NCBI GenBank assembly: GCA_051656905.1
Contig: JBOFJQ010000010.1
Location: 62,001 to 126,000, forward strand
Origin: JAGNZR01 sp051656905
Lineage (GTDB): Bacteria; Fusobacteriota; Fusobacteriia; Fusobacteriales; Fusobacteriaceae
Length of the DNA stretch: 64,000 nt
Reading direction: 5' to 3'
In this document: piece after piece, positions 16,690-25,758 of the stretch
Numbering within the stretch: the first letter of the stretch is position 1
How the letters are laid out: each line of letters starts with the position of its first letter
The notes under the pieces: model-generated
The model's database searches: none
What the model was told of the DNA's origin: nothing
The model's input: only the letters and a program-made list of their open reading frames with translations
Made by a program: the position numbers and the translations under genes

Positions 16690-17323
16690 AGAAATCCCTG
16701 AAGGAATTTATGGAATTACTGATGGAAAATCAGGTGCTGGGAAAAACATATTAGATTATTCAGAAGAGATACTGAAAGGCGGAGTAAAAATTCTTCAATA
16801 TAGAGAGAAGAAAAAGTGTGCTAGAGAAAAATTTGAAGAGGCTATAAAGTTAAAGGAATTAACAAAGAAATATAATGCTATTTTTATAGTAAATGATGAT
16901 ATAGCTCTAGCATTAGCAGTAGATGCTGATGGAGTTCATATTGGGCAAGATGATTTACCACTGAAAGAGGTAAGAAAAATAGTTGGAGAAAATAAGATAG
17001 TGGGAATTTCAACTCATTGCCCAGAAGAGGCAAAAAAAGCAGAGGAAGAAGGAGCAGACTATATTGGAGTTGGACCTATTTTTTCAACTGAAACAAAAGA
17101 AGATGTTTGTGCACCTTTAGGATTTGAATATTTAGAGTATGTAGAGAAAAATGTTAAGATACCTTACGTAGCTATTGGAGGGTTAAAACTTCATAATTTA
17201 AATGAAATGATAACAAGGGGATGTAAAAGATTTGCAATTGTTTCTGAGATAGTTGGTGCTACAAATACATTAGAAAAAACTATAGAAATAGCAAATTATA
17301 TAAAAAATAATGTCAAAAAATAA
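16676..17323 (+). CDS. thiE: Thiamin-phosphate synthase ThiE
   Basis: The TIM-barrel enzyme, about 215 residues, carries ILQYREKK (pyrophosphate site), FIVNDDIALALAVDADGVHIGQDD, and GVGPIFSTETKED, the family's signature loop. It couples the thiazole and pyrimidine halves into thiamin phosphate. ATG 16676 is preferred because GGAGGA ends 5 bases ahead; ATG 16670 overlaps that site. Last gene of the operon. thiC, thiD and thiM are not in the window, so the pyrimidine branch must be encoded elsewhere or its product imported. Confidence 0.95.
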   Translation: MEKNREIPEGIYGITDGKSGAGKNILDYSEEILKGGVKILQYREKKKCAREKFEEAIKLKELTKKYNAIFIVNDDIALALAVDADGVHIGQDDLPLKEVRKIVGENKIVGISTHCPEEAKKAEEEGADYIGVGPIFSTETKEDVCAPLGFEYLEYVEKNVKIPYVAIGGLKLHNLNEMITRGCKRFAIVSEIVGATNTLEKTIEIANYIKNNVKK

Positions 17324-17630
17324 GCAAAATCAAAATATTACTGAAAAATAATAAAAAAAAGTAGTAATTAGTTATAAAAAGTATTAATATATATGTACAT
17401 AAAATATAATCAATTTGATGTTTTATATTTTTTAATTAATTAAATATTATTATGGAAATTTGCTAGGACTTGTGCAAGTCCTAGTTTTTTGTATAAAAAA
17501 ATGAAGGGATTTATTTTTTAATGGAGTATATTTAAAAAAGGGATTAATTAAGAAAATATAAATAAAAAAGCGACTTTTATTATTAAAACTGGTTTTTTAT
17601 GTCAAAGATGGTAAAAGAGAGGAATAAAAG
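17324..17630. other. 307-base gap between thiE and a CNNM gene
   Basis: The stretch is very A/T rich and has no credible ORF. Its one clear element is the terminator at 17463-17490, about 140 bases after thiE. I find no convincing promoter for the downstream gene, though several TAATAT-like boxes exist. Confidence 0.6.
17463..17490 (+). terminator. Intrinsic terminator of the thi operon
   Basis: CTAGGACTTG and CAAGTCCTAG form a perfect 10-bp stem around TG, followed by six T. It lies about 140 bases after the thiE stop. Confidence 0.85.
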
Positions 17631-18947
17631 ATGGAAATAACAGGAAAATTAATTTTGATATTTTGCCTTATTTTAATAAGTGCATTTTTTTCAATGGCAG
17701 AAATATCATTAGCAGGAGCAAGAAGAGTTAAGCTTCAGGTAATGATAGATGAAGGGAATGAAAAAGCAAAGAAAGTTTTAGAACTTCAAAGCAAACCAGG
17801 GAATTTTTTTACAGCGGTTCAAATAGGTGTAAATATGGTTGCAATTTTAGCAGGTATAGTTGGAGATGGAATGTTATCTCCTTACATTCAAGAATATGTT
17901 AAAAATCCATTGTTAGGATTTGTAATATCTTTTATATTTGTAACAGGAGCTTTTATAGAGTTTGCAGATTTGATACCGAAAAGATTAGCAATGGTTTATC
18001 CAGAAAAAGCAGCTTTAGCTTTAGTAAATTCAATGTTATTAACAATAAGAATACTGACACCTATAGTTTTTGTTTTTAATGGAATAGCCGATATGATTTT
18101 TAAAATATTTAAAACACCAATTTCTAGAGAAGATATGATTACTCATGAAGATATTTTTGCTATGGTAGATGCAGGTGCAGAAGCTGGAGTTGTTCATAGT
18201 AAAGAGCACCATCTAATAGAAAATATTTTTGAATTAGAGCAAAGATGGGTTTCTTCAGTTATGACAACAAGAGATGAAATTGTTTACTTTTTACTTGATG
18301 AAACAGAGGAGAGTATTAAGCAAAAGATAGCAGAATTTCCACATTCAAAATTTTTAGTTTGCGAAAAAGATATAGATTCAATATATGGTTACGTAGACTC
18401 CAAGGATATTCTACCTAGAATATTAAAAGGGGAATTAAGTGGACTTCAAAATATTAAAGATATTACAAAGAGAAAAATTTTAATAATTCCAAATACACTT
18501 ACTCTTTCAGATATATTGGATAAATTTAATGAAGCAAGAGAGGATTTTGCTGTAATTTTAAATGAATATGCTCACGTTGTAGGTTTAATTACTTTAAGTG
18601 ATGTTATGTCTACATTAATGGGAGATTTAGCTTATCCTTTGCAAGAGGAGTATATAATAAAAAGAGATAAGAATTCATGGCTTATAGATGGAATAACTGC
18701 TATTGAGGATGTAAAAAAAGTTTTAGATATTGAATGGTTTCCAGAAGAAGATAGTTATGAAACTATTGCAGGCTTCATGATGTATATGCTAAAGAGCATA
18801 CCTAAAAAAGGTGCTATTCTTGAATTTGAAGATTATAGCTTTGAAGTTGTAGATGTAGATAATTTTAAAATAGATCAACTGTTAGTTTTAAAAAAAGATG
18901 CGGTAAATAATGTAAGTGTTGTAAGCAATACTAATAATGGGATGTAG
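17631..18947 (+). CDS. CNNM/CorC (hemolysin C-like) transporter-family protein
   Basis: This 438-residue protein has three to four N-terminal helices of a CNNM (DUF21) domain, including SAFFSMAEISLAGARR and DLIPKRLAM. A pair of CBS domains (about 210-335) and a C-terminal CorC_HlyC domain (about 350-425) follow. Relatives export Mg2+ or Co2+ or act in divalent-ion homeostasis, with CBS domains binding nucleotides. A paralogue lies at 58305. It may share a transcript with the two YeeE/YedE genes (32-base gap, no terminator). The transported ion is not evident. Confidence 0.9.
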   Translation: MEITGKLILIFCLILISAFFSMAEISLAGARRVKLQVMIDEGNEKAKKVLELQSKPGNFFTAVQIGVNMVAILAGIVGDGMLSPYIQEYVKNPLLGFVISFIFVTGAFIEFADLIPKRLAMVYPEKAALALVNSMLLTIRILTPIVFVFNGIADMIFKIFKTPISREDMITHEDIFAMVDAGAEAGVVHSKEHHLIENIFELEQRWVSSVMTTRDEIVYFLLDETEESIKQKIAEFPHSKFLVCEKDIDSIYGYVDSKDILPRILKGELSGLQNIKDITKRKILIIPNTLTLSDILDKFNEAREDFAVILNEYAHVVGLITLSDVMSTLMGDLAYPLQEEYIIKRDKNSWLIDGITAIEDVKKVLDIEWFPEEDSYETIAGFMMYMLKSIPKKGAILEFEDYSFEVVDVDNFKIDQLLVLKKDAVNNVSVVSNTNNGM

Positions 18948-18979
18948 TATTTAAAAAAAATTGTGTAGGTGGTGATGTT

Positions 18980-19516
18980 ATGAGGAAATCTTGGATTTTA
19001 AAAGGATTATTTTTAGGTTTAGTATTTTATATAGCGATGCTAATTCAAAAACCAATTGGAGTGTCTACACAATTTAGCATAGCAACAGGAAGTATTCAAA
19101 AGGTTTTTGATTCAAAATTAATTTATGAAAATAAAGACAATAAATATGGATATGGGAGTACAAATCCCTATTATGATTCAAATGGGGGTTTATTAGCAAA
19201 AGAGATAGAAAAACCATTTAATTATGAAATGACATTTATTGTTGGGATGCTTTTAGGAACATCTATAATCTCTTTAATGGCTCCTAAAGAAAGAGAAAAT
19301 ATTGTGAGAAACGCGAGAAAAGAAGGGAACTTTATAGTAGTACATTTAAAATTATTCTTTGGAGGATTTCTTCTTCTTTTTGGAGGAAGATTAGCTGGGG
19401 GATGTACTAGCGGACATATGATGAGTGGAATGATTCAAACTAGCTTAAGTAGTTTTTTATTTACAATATGTTTGTTTCCAATAGCAATATTTGTAGCCAA
19501 TGAATGGGGTGATTAG
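18980..19516 (+). CDS. YeeE/YedE-type sulfur transporter, N-half protein
   Basis: This 178-residue membrane protein has about four helices. The signature GGRLAGGCTSGHMMSG (136-150) holds Cys142, the conserved cysteine of thiosulfate transporter TsuA-like (YeeE/YedE) proteins, which pass thiosulfate by hydrogen bonds between S and Cys-SH. An unusual hydrophilic loop (about 40-80, rich in Asn, Tyr and Gly) sits between helices 1 and 2. A second half-protein follows after two bases; the pair corresponds to one long two-repeat transporter in other species. Confidence 0.88.
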   Translation: MRKSWILKGLFLGLVFYIAMLIQKPIGVSTQFSIATGSIQKVFDSKLIYENKDNKYGYGSTNPYYDSNGGLLAKEIEKPFNYEMTFIVGMLLGTSIISLMAPKERENIVRNARKEGNFIVVHLKLFFGGFLLLFGGRLAGGCTSGHMMSGMIQTSLSSFLFTICLFPIAIFVANEWGD

Positions 19517-19518
19517 TT

Positions 19519-20085
19519 ATGTATTTTATGAATATGGATACTTTAAAAGGCCTTCTAACAGGAATTTTGTTTGGAATGGCTCTATATATTGCAGGGGCAA
19601 CAAATAGAAATAATATATTGAATATGTTAAAGTTAAAAGATTTTTCTTTAATGAAGATAATATTCTTTGCTATAGGGATAGCGTCAATTTGTGTTCATTT
19701 GAGTTTACATTTCGGAGTGATTCCAGAATCACATTTTAGTGTAAAACCAATGTACCTAGGAGTTATATTTGGAGCAGCAATTTTAGCTATAGGCTTTGGG
19801 ATGGTTGGGTTGTGCCCTGGAACTGCAATATGTTCTTATGCCAGTGGATATAAAAAAGCACTTACAGTTATTATAGGTGGATTTTTTGGAGCTTATATAT
19901 TTTCAAAAGTATATGGAACTCTTCAATCGTGGGGATTATTTAAAGAAATTTTAGGTGGAAAAATAACAATCTTTCATATAACTGATAAGGTAAATTATAT
20001 ATTTAATGTAGGACCTTTAGGAGGGGTAGCAGTAGGTATAATTTTTATAGTAATATCTTTTATGTTACCAGAAAAAAATAGTTAA
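19519..20085 (+). CDS. YeeE/YedE-type sulfur transporter, C-half protein
   Basis: This 188-residue membrane protein has about five helices. GFGMVGLCPGTAICSY (92-107) carries Cys99 and Cys105, matching the second conserved cysteine loop of the family. It starts two bases after its partner and is surely co-translated. Together they probably import thiosulfate or a related sulfur species. Link to cysteine or thiamin sulfur supply is only suggested by the thi operon 1.7 kb upstream. Confidence 0.88.
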   Translation: MYFMNMDTLKGLLTGILFGMALYIAGATNRNNILNMLKLKDFSLMKIIFFAIGIASICVHLSLHFGVIPESHFSVKPMYLGVIFGAAILAIGFGMVGLCPGTAICSYASGYKKALTVIIGGFFGAYIFSKVYGTLQSWGLFKEILGGKITIFHITDKVNYIFNVGPLGGVAVGIIFIVISFMLPEKNS

Positions 20086-20090
20086 AAATA

Positions 20091-20142
20091 AATGGCATTT
20101 CAAAAGATAATTAGTTAGATTATTTTTGAAATGCCATTTTAT
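20091..20142. terminator. Bidirectional intrinsic terminator
   Basis: AATGGCATTTCAAAA pairs with TTTTTGAAATGCCATT in a long stem with a bulged G and a loop of about 9 bases, flanked by A and T runs. It lies between the transporter pair and the converging thioredoxin-like gene. Confidence 0.8.
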
Positions 20143-20165
20143 TTTTATAAATTAATTTTAAAAAG

Positions 20166-20672
20166 TTATTTGGTAGTTGGAAGATGTAAAGCTTTATAAT
20201 ACTCCTCACTAATTTCTACTATAATACCTTTTTCATCAATTAAGAAGCTTGTAGGTATGCTTTTAACACCAAAAATTTCAATAACCTCTCTATTTTTATC
20301 AAAGTAACTAGGAAAGATATAATCTTTTGAAGTCATATAATTTTTTACAGCTTCAACAGTATCACGTCTTTCTATTCTTCTACCATATGGTCCAAAAAAA
20401 ACTAGAAAGGTTAAGTTGTTATCATTTTTTATTATAGATGGATAGTCTTTATTTAATTTTACTTTTTCATCCAAGCATTGAGGGCACCAAGTAGCTGAAA
20501 AGTTCAAAAGAATTTTTTTTCCAAGTAAATCTTTGGAATTAAGTTCTTTTCCTTCAAGGGTATAATACTTAAAATCAGGAACTTTATCTCCAACTTTTAA
20601 AGGGATATCCATACTGCTGAAAGAGATTAAAGATACAAATAAAAATGTTAAAAAAATAATGATTTTTTTCAT
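20166..20672 (-). CDS. TlpA/ResA-like thioredoxin-fold protein, exported
   Basis: This 168-residue protein starts with a signal peptide or anchor (MKKIIIFLTFLFVSLISFSS). The AhpC-TSA/Redoxin fold that follows has the active pair in TWCPQC. The cis-proline loop is SIPTSFLID. Such proteins reduce or exchange disulfides in periplasmic targets. I place the start at 20672 because GAGGAG lies 8 bases before this ATG; a GTG three codons upstream abuts the site. It stands alone, and no CcdA-type electron donor is visible nearby. Confidence 0.85.
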   Translation of the reverse strand: MKKIIIFLTFLFVSLISFSSMDIPLKVGDKVPDFKYYTLEGKELNSKDLLGKKILLNFSATWCPQCLDEKVKLNKDYPSIIKNDNNLTFLVFFGPYGRRIERRDTVEAVKNYMTSKDYIFPSYFDKNREVIEIFGVKSIPTSFLIDEKGIIVEISEEYYKALHLPTTK

Positions 20673-20868
20673 AATGCACACTCCTCATTTTATAAAAAAT
20701 TAATTGAATAACATCTGGATATATACTGTTAATATGAATTATAGCACAAAATTTAACAAGATGAAGAGGGAATGTCATTAAGTCAAATAAAAAAAGAGAT
20801 ATGTAGAAAATATAATTAAAAAATAGTTATCTAATTTGAAAAAATCTATTAAAAAAAGGGGAAAAAAT

Positions 20869-21924
20869 ATGAAGAGCTCAACAGAATTATTAACAGAAAT
20901 CTTAATAAAGGCAAAAGAAAAAAAAGCTTCAGATATACATTTTATAAAAGGTATGTGCCCATCAATTAGAATTAATGGTGAGATAGAGCAATTATGTGAG
21001 TTTGAATTATTGACGTCAAAAATTATAAAAGAGATGATGAATCCTTATCTAGAACCCCATGATTGGGAAGAGTTAGAGGTAGAAAAAGAATTGGATTTTG
21101 CTTTTTATATAGAGGGACTTAATAGATATAGAGCTAATTTACATATGGAAATGGGAAATTTGAGTCTTGCTTTAAGAGTTTTAATTGAAATTATACCAGA
21201 TTTAGAAGATTTAAAATTACCGAAAGTTGTAGAAACTTTTATAAATTATAAAAATGGATTAATTTTAGTTACAGGGTCAGCAGGATCAGGGAAATCCACT
21301 ACACTTGCAGCTCTTATTGAAAAGATAAATAAAACTCGATCGGAGAATATAATAACAATAGAAGACCCTGTGGAATTTATTTATGAAAAGAGCAAATCTT
21401 TAATTAGACAAAGAGAAGTTGGGAGAGATACGCCATCTTTTGCAAGAGCTCTTAAGGGGGCATTGAGACAAGATCCTAATATAATATTAGTTGGAGAGTT
21501 AAGAGATTTAGAAAGTATTGAAGCAGCTTTAACCGCAGCAGAGACAGGTCATCTAATTTTTGGAACATTACATACAAATGGTGCAGTGGAGACGATAAAT
21601 AGGCTTGTAGACGTTTTCCCAGAATCTAGACACCAACAGATAAGAATACAGTTAGCCTCATCTTTAAAGGCTGTTTTAAGCCAAGAATTAATAAAATGCA
21701 AATCTGGAGGAAGAGTTGTAGCCACAGAAATTATGATTTTAAATAAAGCAATTTCTAATCTAATAATAAATGGGAAATCTAACCAGATACTATCTGCTAT
21801 TGAAACTGGTGGGAAAATAGGAATGGTTAGAATGGAGGCTTCTTTAAAGGAATATCTGGAAAATGGAATTATAACTCAAGAAGAGTATGATAAAAGAGTT
21901 AATGACAATGAGATATGGGAATAG
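20869..21924 (+). CDS. pilT: PilT-family type IV pilus retraction ATPase
   Basis: This 351-residue ring ATPase has Walker A GSAGSGKST (136-144), an Asp box ITIEDPVEF, Walker B with ILVGELRD and the His box HLIFGTLHTNGA. It has a PAS-like N-terminal domain and lacks the N1 extension of PilB. ATG 20869 follows AAAAGGGGA; an in-frame start at 20836 adds only basic residues. PilT depolymerises pili to pull the cell or DNA. No other pilus gene is in the window, so it works with genes elsewhere or as a general secretion ATPase. Confidence 0.9.
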   Translation: MKSSTELLTEILIKAKEKKASDIHFIKGMCPSIRINGEIEQLCEFELLTSKIIKEMMNPYLEPHDWEELEVEKELDFAFYIEGLNRYRANLHMEMGNLSLALRVLIEIIPDLEDLKLPKVVETFINYKNGLILVTGSAGSGKSTTLAALIEKINKTRSENIITIEDPVEFIYEKSKSLIRQREVGRDTPSFARALKGALRQDPNIILVGELRDLESIEAALTAAETGHLIFGTLHTNGAVETINRLVDVFPESRHQQIRIQLASSLKAVLSQELIKCKSGGRVVATEIMILNKAISNLIINGKSNQILSAIETGGKIGMVRMEASLKEYLENGIITQEEYDKRVNDNEIWE

Positions 21925-22054
21925 ATATCTTATTAGTGAAAGATAAATAGTTATAAAAAAATATATTTTATGTTATAATAAATTGTAAATTTTTTTCATA
22001 AAATGCTGAAAATAATGTTAAAATATATTTTTTTAAAGAGTGAAAGGAAAAAAA

Positions 22055-22843
22055 ATGAAAATATTAATTATTGGAGATATCGTAGGAAGTTCAGGAAGAG
22101 AAGTTCTTGAAGAATATATTCCTAAAAAGAAATCAGAATATGATTTTATAATTGTAAATGGAGAAAATGCTGCCTCTGGGAAAGGTATTACCCCTGAGAT
22201 AGCAGAAAACTTTTTTAAATTAGGTGTAGATGTTATAACTAGTGGAAACCACATTTGGGATAAAAAAGAGATTAATACATATTTAGATGGTACTAACAGA
22301 TTGCTAAGACCTTATAATTATCCAAAGGGAGTACCTGGTCAAGGGTATTGTGTTGCTAAAAATAAAAAAGGTCAAAAGGTTGCAGTTGTTTCACTACAAG
22401 GAAGAACTTTTATGCCAGCAATAGATTGTCCTTTTGTTTTAGGAAAAGAGTTAGTTGAAAAATTAAGAGCAGAAACAAAATATATTATTGTAGATTTCCA
22501 TGCAGAAGCAACTTCTGAAAAGATAGCTTTAGCAAGATATTTAGATGGAAAAATTTCAATGTTTTTTGGAACACATACTCATGTTCAGACTGCAGATGAA
22601 AAAATATTACCTGAAGGAACAGGTTTTATATCAGATGTAGGAATGACGGGGTCAGATAATGGAATTATAGGAACAAAAGCTGAGCCTGTAATAACAAGAT
22701 TTCTAACAGGATTACCACAGAGATTTGAAATCGAAAGTGGAAATTCAAGATTAAATGGAATTTCAGTAGAGTTAGATGATGAAACTGGGGAGTGTTCATC
22801 AATAACAAGAATAAATATTGGTGAAGCAGAAATAAAATACTAA
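22055..22843 (+). CDS. YmdB-type metallophosphoesterase (TIGR00282 family)
   Basis: The 262-residue enzyme shows the metal-binding motifs of the YmdB family: GDIVGSSGR at the start, VNGENAASGKG, TSGNHIWDK, VDFHAEATSEK and GTHTHVQTADE. B. subtilis YmdB is a 2',3'/3',5'-cyclic nucleotide phosphodiesterase that affects motility and biofilm; the role here is inferred. ATG 22055 follows AAAGGA; a GTG at 22040 would overlap the site. It leads a run of housekeeping genes. Confidence 0.9.
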   Translation: MKILIIGDIVGSSGREVLEEYIPKKKSEYDFIIVNGENAASGKGITPEIAENFFKLGVDVITSGNHIWDKKEINTYLDGTNRLLRPYNYPKGVPGQGYCVAKNKKGQKVAVVSLQGRTFMPAIDCPFVLGKELVEKLRAETKYIIVDFHAEATSEKIALARYLDGKISMFFGTHTHVQTADEKILPEGTGFISDVGMTGSDNGIIGTKAEPVITRFLTGLPQRFEIESGNSRLNGISVELDDETGECSSITRINIGEAEIKY

Positions 22844-22857
22844 AAAGCAGGTGTAGG

Positions 22858-23799
22858 TTGAGAGTAAATGAGATAAGAGTAACGTTTGATAGTGATGATA
22901 TAGATAAAGTAAGAAAGGAAATTTCAGATATTTTTTATGGTTTTGGAGCTACAGGACTTAAAATAGATGAGCCTTTAGAAAATTTAAACCCTTTAGATTA
23001 CTATAAAAATGCAAATGATTTTATAGAGGTTGAGAATGCTGTTTCAGCATATTTCCCAGAAAATTTTCTTTCTAAAAAAAGAAATTTAATGATTGAAGAG
23101 AAGTTAGAAGAAGTTTTTTCTGAAAGAGAAGATGTAGTTTATACTTTTGACGTATATTCTTATGAAGAGGAAGATTATCAAAATGCTTGGAAGAACTATT
23201 TATATCCAGAAAAAATAAGTGAAAGATTTGTTGTAAAACCAACTTGGAGAGAGTATACACCTGAGGATAATGAACTAGTAATAGAGTTAGATCCAGGTAG
23301 AGCTTTTGGAACAGGATCTCATTCAACAACATCACTTTGTGTAAAAATAATGGAACAAGAGATAACAGAGTCAAATAATAAAGAGTTATCTTTATTAGAT
23401 GTTGGAACAGGATCTGGAATACTTATGATTGCAGGGGCAAAATTAGGTGTAAAAGATGTTGTTGGAGTTGACATAGATGAGTTAGCTGTGGAAGTTGCAC
23501 AAGAAAATCTAATTTTAAATGGAATATCAAAAGATGAATTTAAAGTATTGAAAGGAGATTTAATCTCTGTAATCCAAGATAAAAAGTTTGATATAGTTGT
23601 AGCTAATATTCTTGCAGACGTATTATTAATATTATTAAAGGATATATTTAAAGTTGTAAAACCTAATGGAAAGATAGTTTTATCTGGAATAGTAGATGAA
23701 AAACTTCCTGAAATTATAAAAGAAGTAGAAGCATTAGGTTATAAGATTTTAGAAGTTAAAGAAGATAAAGAGTGGAGAGCTCTGTTAATTCAATTATAG
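22858..23799 (+). CDS. prmA: Ribosomal protein L11 methyltransferase
   Basis: The 313-residue protein has an N-terminal substrate-binding domain and a Rossmann methyltransferase domain with LLDVGTGSGILMIAGAKLG (about 180-198). The PrmA-specific DPGRAFGTGSHSTT loop and VANILADVL are present. It trimethylates ribosomal protein L11. Translation appears to begin at TTG 22858 behind AGGTG, as no nearer ATG is in frame before the conserved region. It lies 14 bases after the YmdB-type gene. Confidence 0.94.
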   Translation: MRVNEIRVTFDSDDIDKVRKEISDIFYGFGATGLKIDEPLENLNPLDYYKNANDFIEVENAVSAYFPENFLSKKRNLMIEEKLEEVFSEREDVVYTFDVYSYEEEDYQNAWKNYLYPEKISERFVVKPTWREYTPEDNELVIELDPGRAFGTGSHSTTSLCVKIMEQEITESNNKELSLLDVGTGSGILMIAGAKLGVKDVVGVDIDELAVEVAQENLILNGISKDEFKVLKGDLISVIQDKKFDIVVANILADVLLILLKDIFKVVKPNGKIVLSGIVDEKLPEIIKEVEALGYKILEVKEDKEWRALLIQL

Positions 23800-23845
23800 T
23801 TAAATAAATATAATTATAAAATAAAATAATATAGAGGTGGATATT

Positions 23846-24514
23846 GTGAGAGATATTACTGTAGCAATAGATGGACCAGCTGGAAGTGGAAAAAGTACAA
23901 TAGCTAAAATATTGGCTAAAAAATATAAAATGACATATCTTGATACTGGAGCTATGTATAGAATGGTTTCTTTTTTTCTTTTAGAAAAAAAAGTTGACTT
24001 GGATAACAATGAGGAAATTATAAAATATTTAGATGAAATTAATTTAGATATTCAAGGGGAATCATTTTTTATAAACAAAAAAGATGTTTCTAAAGAGATA
24101 AGAACGCCAGAGGTAACTGCTATTGTTTCTAAGGTTTCAGCAGTTAGAGAGGTAAGAGTTAAATTAGTAGAGTTACAAAGAGAAATTGCAAAAGGGAAAA
24201 GAGCTATATTAGACGGTAGAGATATAGGTACAGTTGTATTTCCAAAAGCAGATTTAAAAATATTTTTAATTGCCTCTCCTGAAGAGAGAGCTAAAAGAAG
24301 AGTTAAAGATTATACTGAAAAAGGAATAGTTGGAGAGTCTTACGATGAAGTTTTAGAAGCAATTAAAAAGAGAGATCACATTGATTCAACAAGAGTAGAG
24401 AGTCCTTTAAAAAAGGCTGAAGATGCGATTGAAATAGATTCTAGCTTTTTAAATATTGAAGAAGTTTGTGGAGAAATAGCTAAATATATAAATAAAATAG
24501 AGGGTATCTTATGA
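23846..24514 (+). CDS. cmk: Cytidylate kinase
   Basis: The 222-residue kinase has the P-loop AIDGPAGSGKST near its start, LDTGAMYRM, and LDGRDIGTVVFPKA, all typical of bacterial CMP kinase. It makes CDP and dCDP from CMP and dCMP. I favour GTG 23846 because GAGGTGG ends 5 bases before it; GTG 23837 lies inside that site. Its last four bases (ATGA) overlap the start of waaA, so the two are translationally coupled. Confidence 0.94.
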   Translation: MRDITVAIDGPAGSGKSTIAKILAKKYKMTYLDTGAMYRMVSFFLLEKKVDLDNNEEIIKYLDEINLDIQGESFFINKKDVSKEIRTPEVTAIVSKVSAVREVRVKLVELQREIAKGKRAILDGRDIGTVVFPKADLKIFLIASPEERAKRRVKDYTEKGIVGESYDEVLEAIKKRDHIDSTRVESPLKKAEDAIEIDSSFLNIEEVCGEIAKYINKIEGIL

Positions 24515-25737
24515 TTTATAATTTAATAAGAACTTTATTGATTTATCCAATAATATTTTTTGTAAAAATTTTTAGTAGAGATAAAAAAGAGTTTATTGAA
24601 AAAAGAACTTGTCAAGATTTGAGTTTTATAGAGAAAAAAAATACTATCTGGGTTCATTGTTCATCTGTTGGAGAGGTAAATTTATCTCAACCTCTAATTC
24701 AAAAACTTTTAAACGAAAGAGAAGAGCAGATTTTAATATCTGTATTTACAGATACAGGGTATGCAAATGCTAAGGATAAATATAAAGATAAAGAGAGAGT
24801 TAAAATAATTTATTTTCCTTTGGATTATTATTGGAAAATAAGAAAAATAAGAAAACTTATCAACTTGAAACTTCTTATTATAATTGAGACTGAAATTTGG
24901 CCTAATCTTATAAAAATTTGTTCAAAGAAGGCTAATGTCATAATTGTTAATGGAAGAATATCTGATAGATCTTTTCCAAAGTATAAAAGAATGAAATTTT
25001 TCTTGAAAACTTCTTTGAAAAAAGTTAAAGCTTTTTATATGCAATCTCAAGAAGATGCAGATAAAATGATTAAGTTAGGTGCAAAAAAGGAAAAAGTTGA
25101 GAATACTGGAAATTTAAAGTTTTCTATAAATTTTGAAACTTATTCAGAAGAGGAGAAAGAATCTTTAAAAGCTAAGATTTTTGCTGGAGATAGAAAAATT
25201 ATTGTACTGGGAAGTACAAGAGAGTTAGAAGAGGAAAAGATTTTATCTAATATAACAAATTACTCAAATATTTTATTAGTGATAACTCCTAGACATTTAA
25301 AAAGAGTAGAAAGTATTGAAAGATTATTAAAAGAAAAAAAATTAAGTTATCATAAAATGACTGAGATAGATAGTTTAGAAGAAGAGGTTAATGTTATACT
25401 AGTTAACGAGATGGGAAGTCTAAGAAAGTTTTATTCTATAGCAGATGTAGCTTTTGTAGGGGGAACTTTAGTTAATATAGGTGGGCACTCACTTTTAGAG
25501 CCATTATTTTATGGAAAAACTCCTATTTTTGGGAAATATACTCAAAATGTAAAAGAAATTTCCAAGGATATTACTAGGATGCAACTTGGAGTTCAAATAA
25601 GTGATGAGACAGAATTTGAAGTTGAAATGGAACTTATTTTGAAGAGTGGAAGTAAAAAAGCAGAGATAGAGAGGCTGTTTAAAGATAATAAAGATGTTTT
25701 AGATAAAATCCTTTGTAATATATCGAGATTAATTTAA
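24511..25737 (+). CDS. waaA: 3-deoxy-D-manno-octulosonic acid (Kdo) transferase
   Basis: The 408-residue GT-B glycosyltransferase has an N-terminal membrane-associated stretch, WVHCSSVGEVNLSQPL (about 48-63) and LIIIETEIWPN. The nucleotide-binding VGGTLVNIGGHSLLEP comes in the C-terminal half. It adds Kdo to lipid A precursor at the inner membrane, so the cell makes LPS. It overlaps cmk by four bases. With lpxD at 41350 it marks a diderm envelope. Confidence 0.95.
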   Translation: MIYNLIRTLLIYPIIFFVKIFSRDKKEFIEKRTCQDLSFIEKKNTIWVHCSSVGEVNLSQPLIQKLLNEREEQILISVFTDTGYANAKDKYKDKERVKIIYFPLDYYWKIRKIRKLINLKLLIIIETEIWPNLIKICSKKANVIIVNGRISDRSFPKYKRMKFFLKTSLKKVKAFYMQSQEDADKMIKLGAKKEKVENTGNLKFSINFETYSEEEKESLKAKIFAGDRKIIVLGSTRELEEEKILSNITNYSNILLVITPRHLKRVESIERLLKEKKLSYHKMTEIDSLEEEVNVILVNEMGSLRKFYSIADVAFVGGTLVNIGGHSLLEPLFYGKTPIFGKYTQNVKEISKDITRMQLGVQISDETEFEVEMELILKSGSKKAEIERLFKDNKDVLDKILCNISRLI

Positions 25738-25758
25738 AACAGAAATTTAGGAGGAGTA

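Noticed and set aside
22040..22054. Upstream GTG start for the YmdB-type gene
   Set aside because: It overlaps the ribosome binding site used by ATG 22055, and the added residues are not part of the family.
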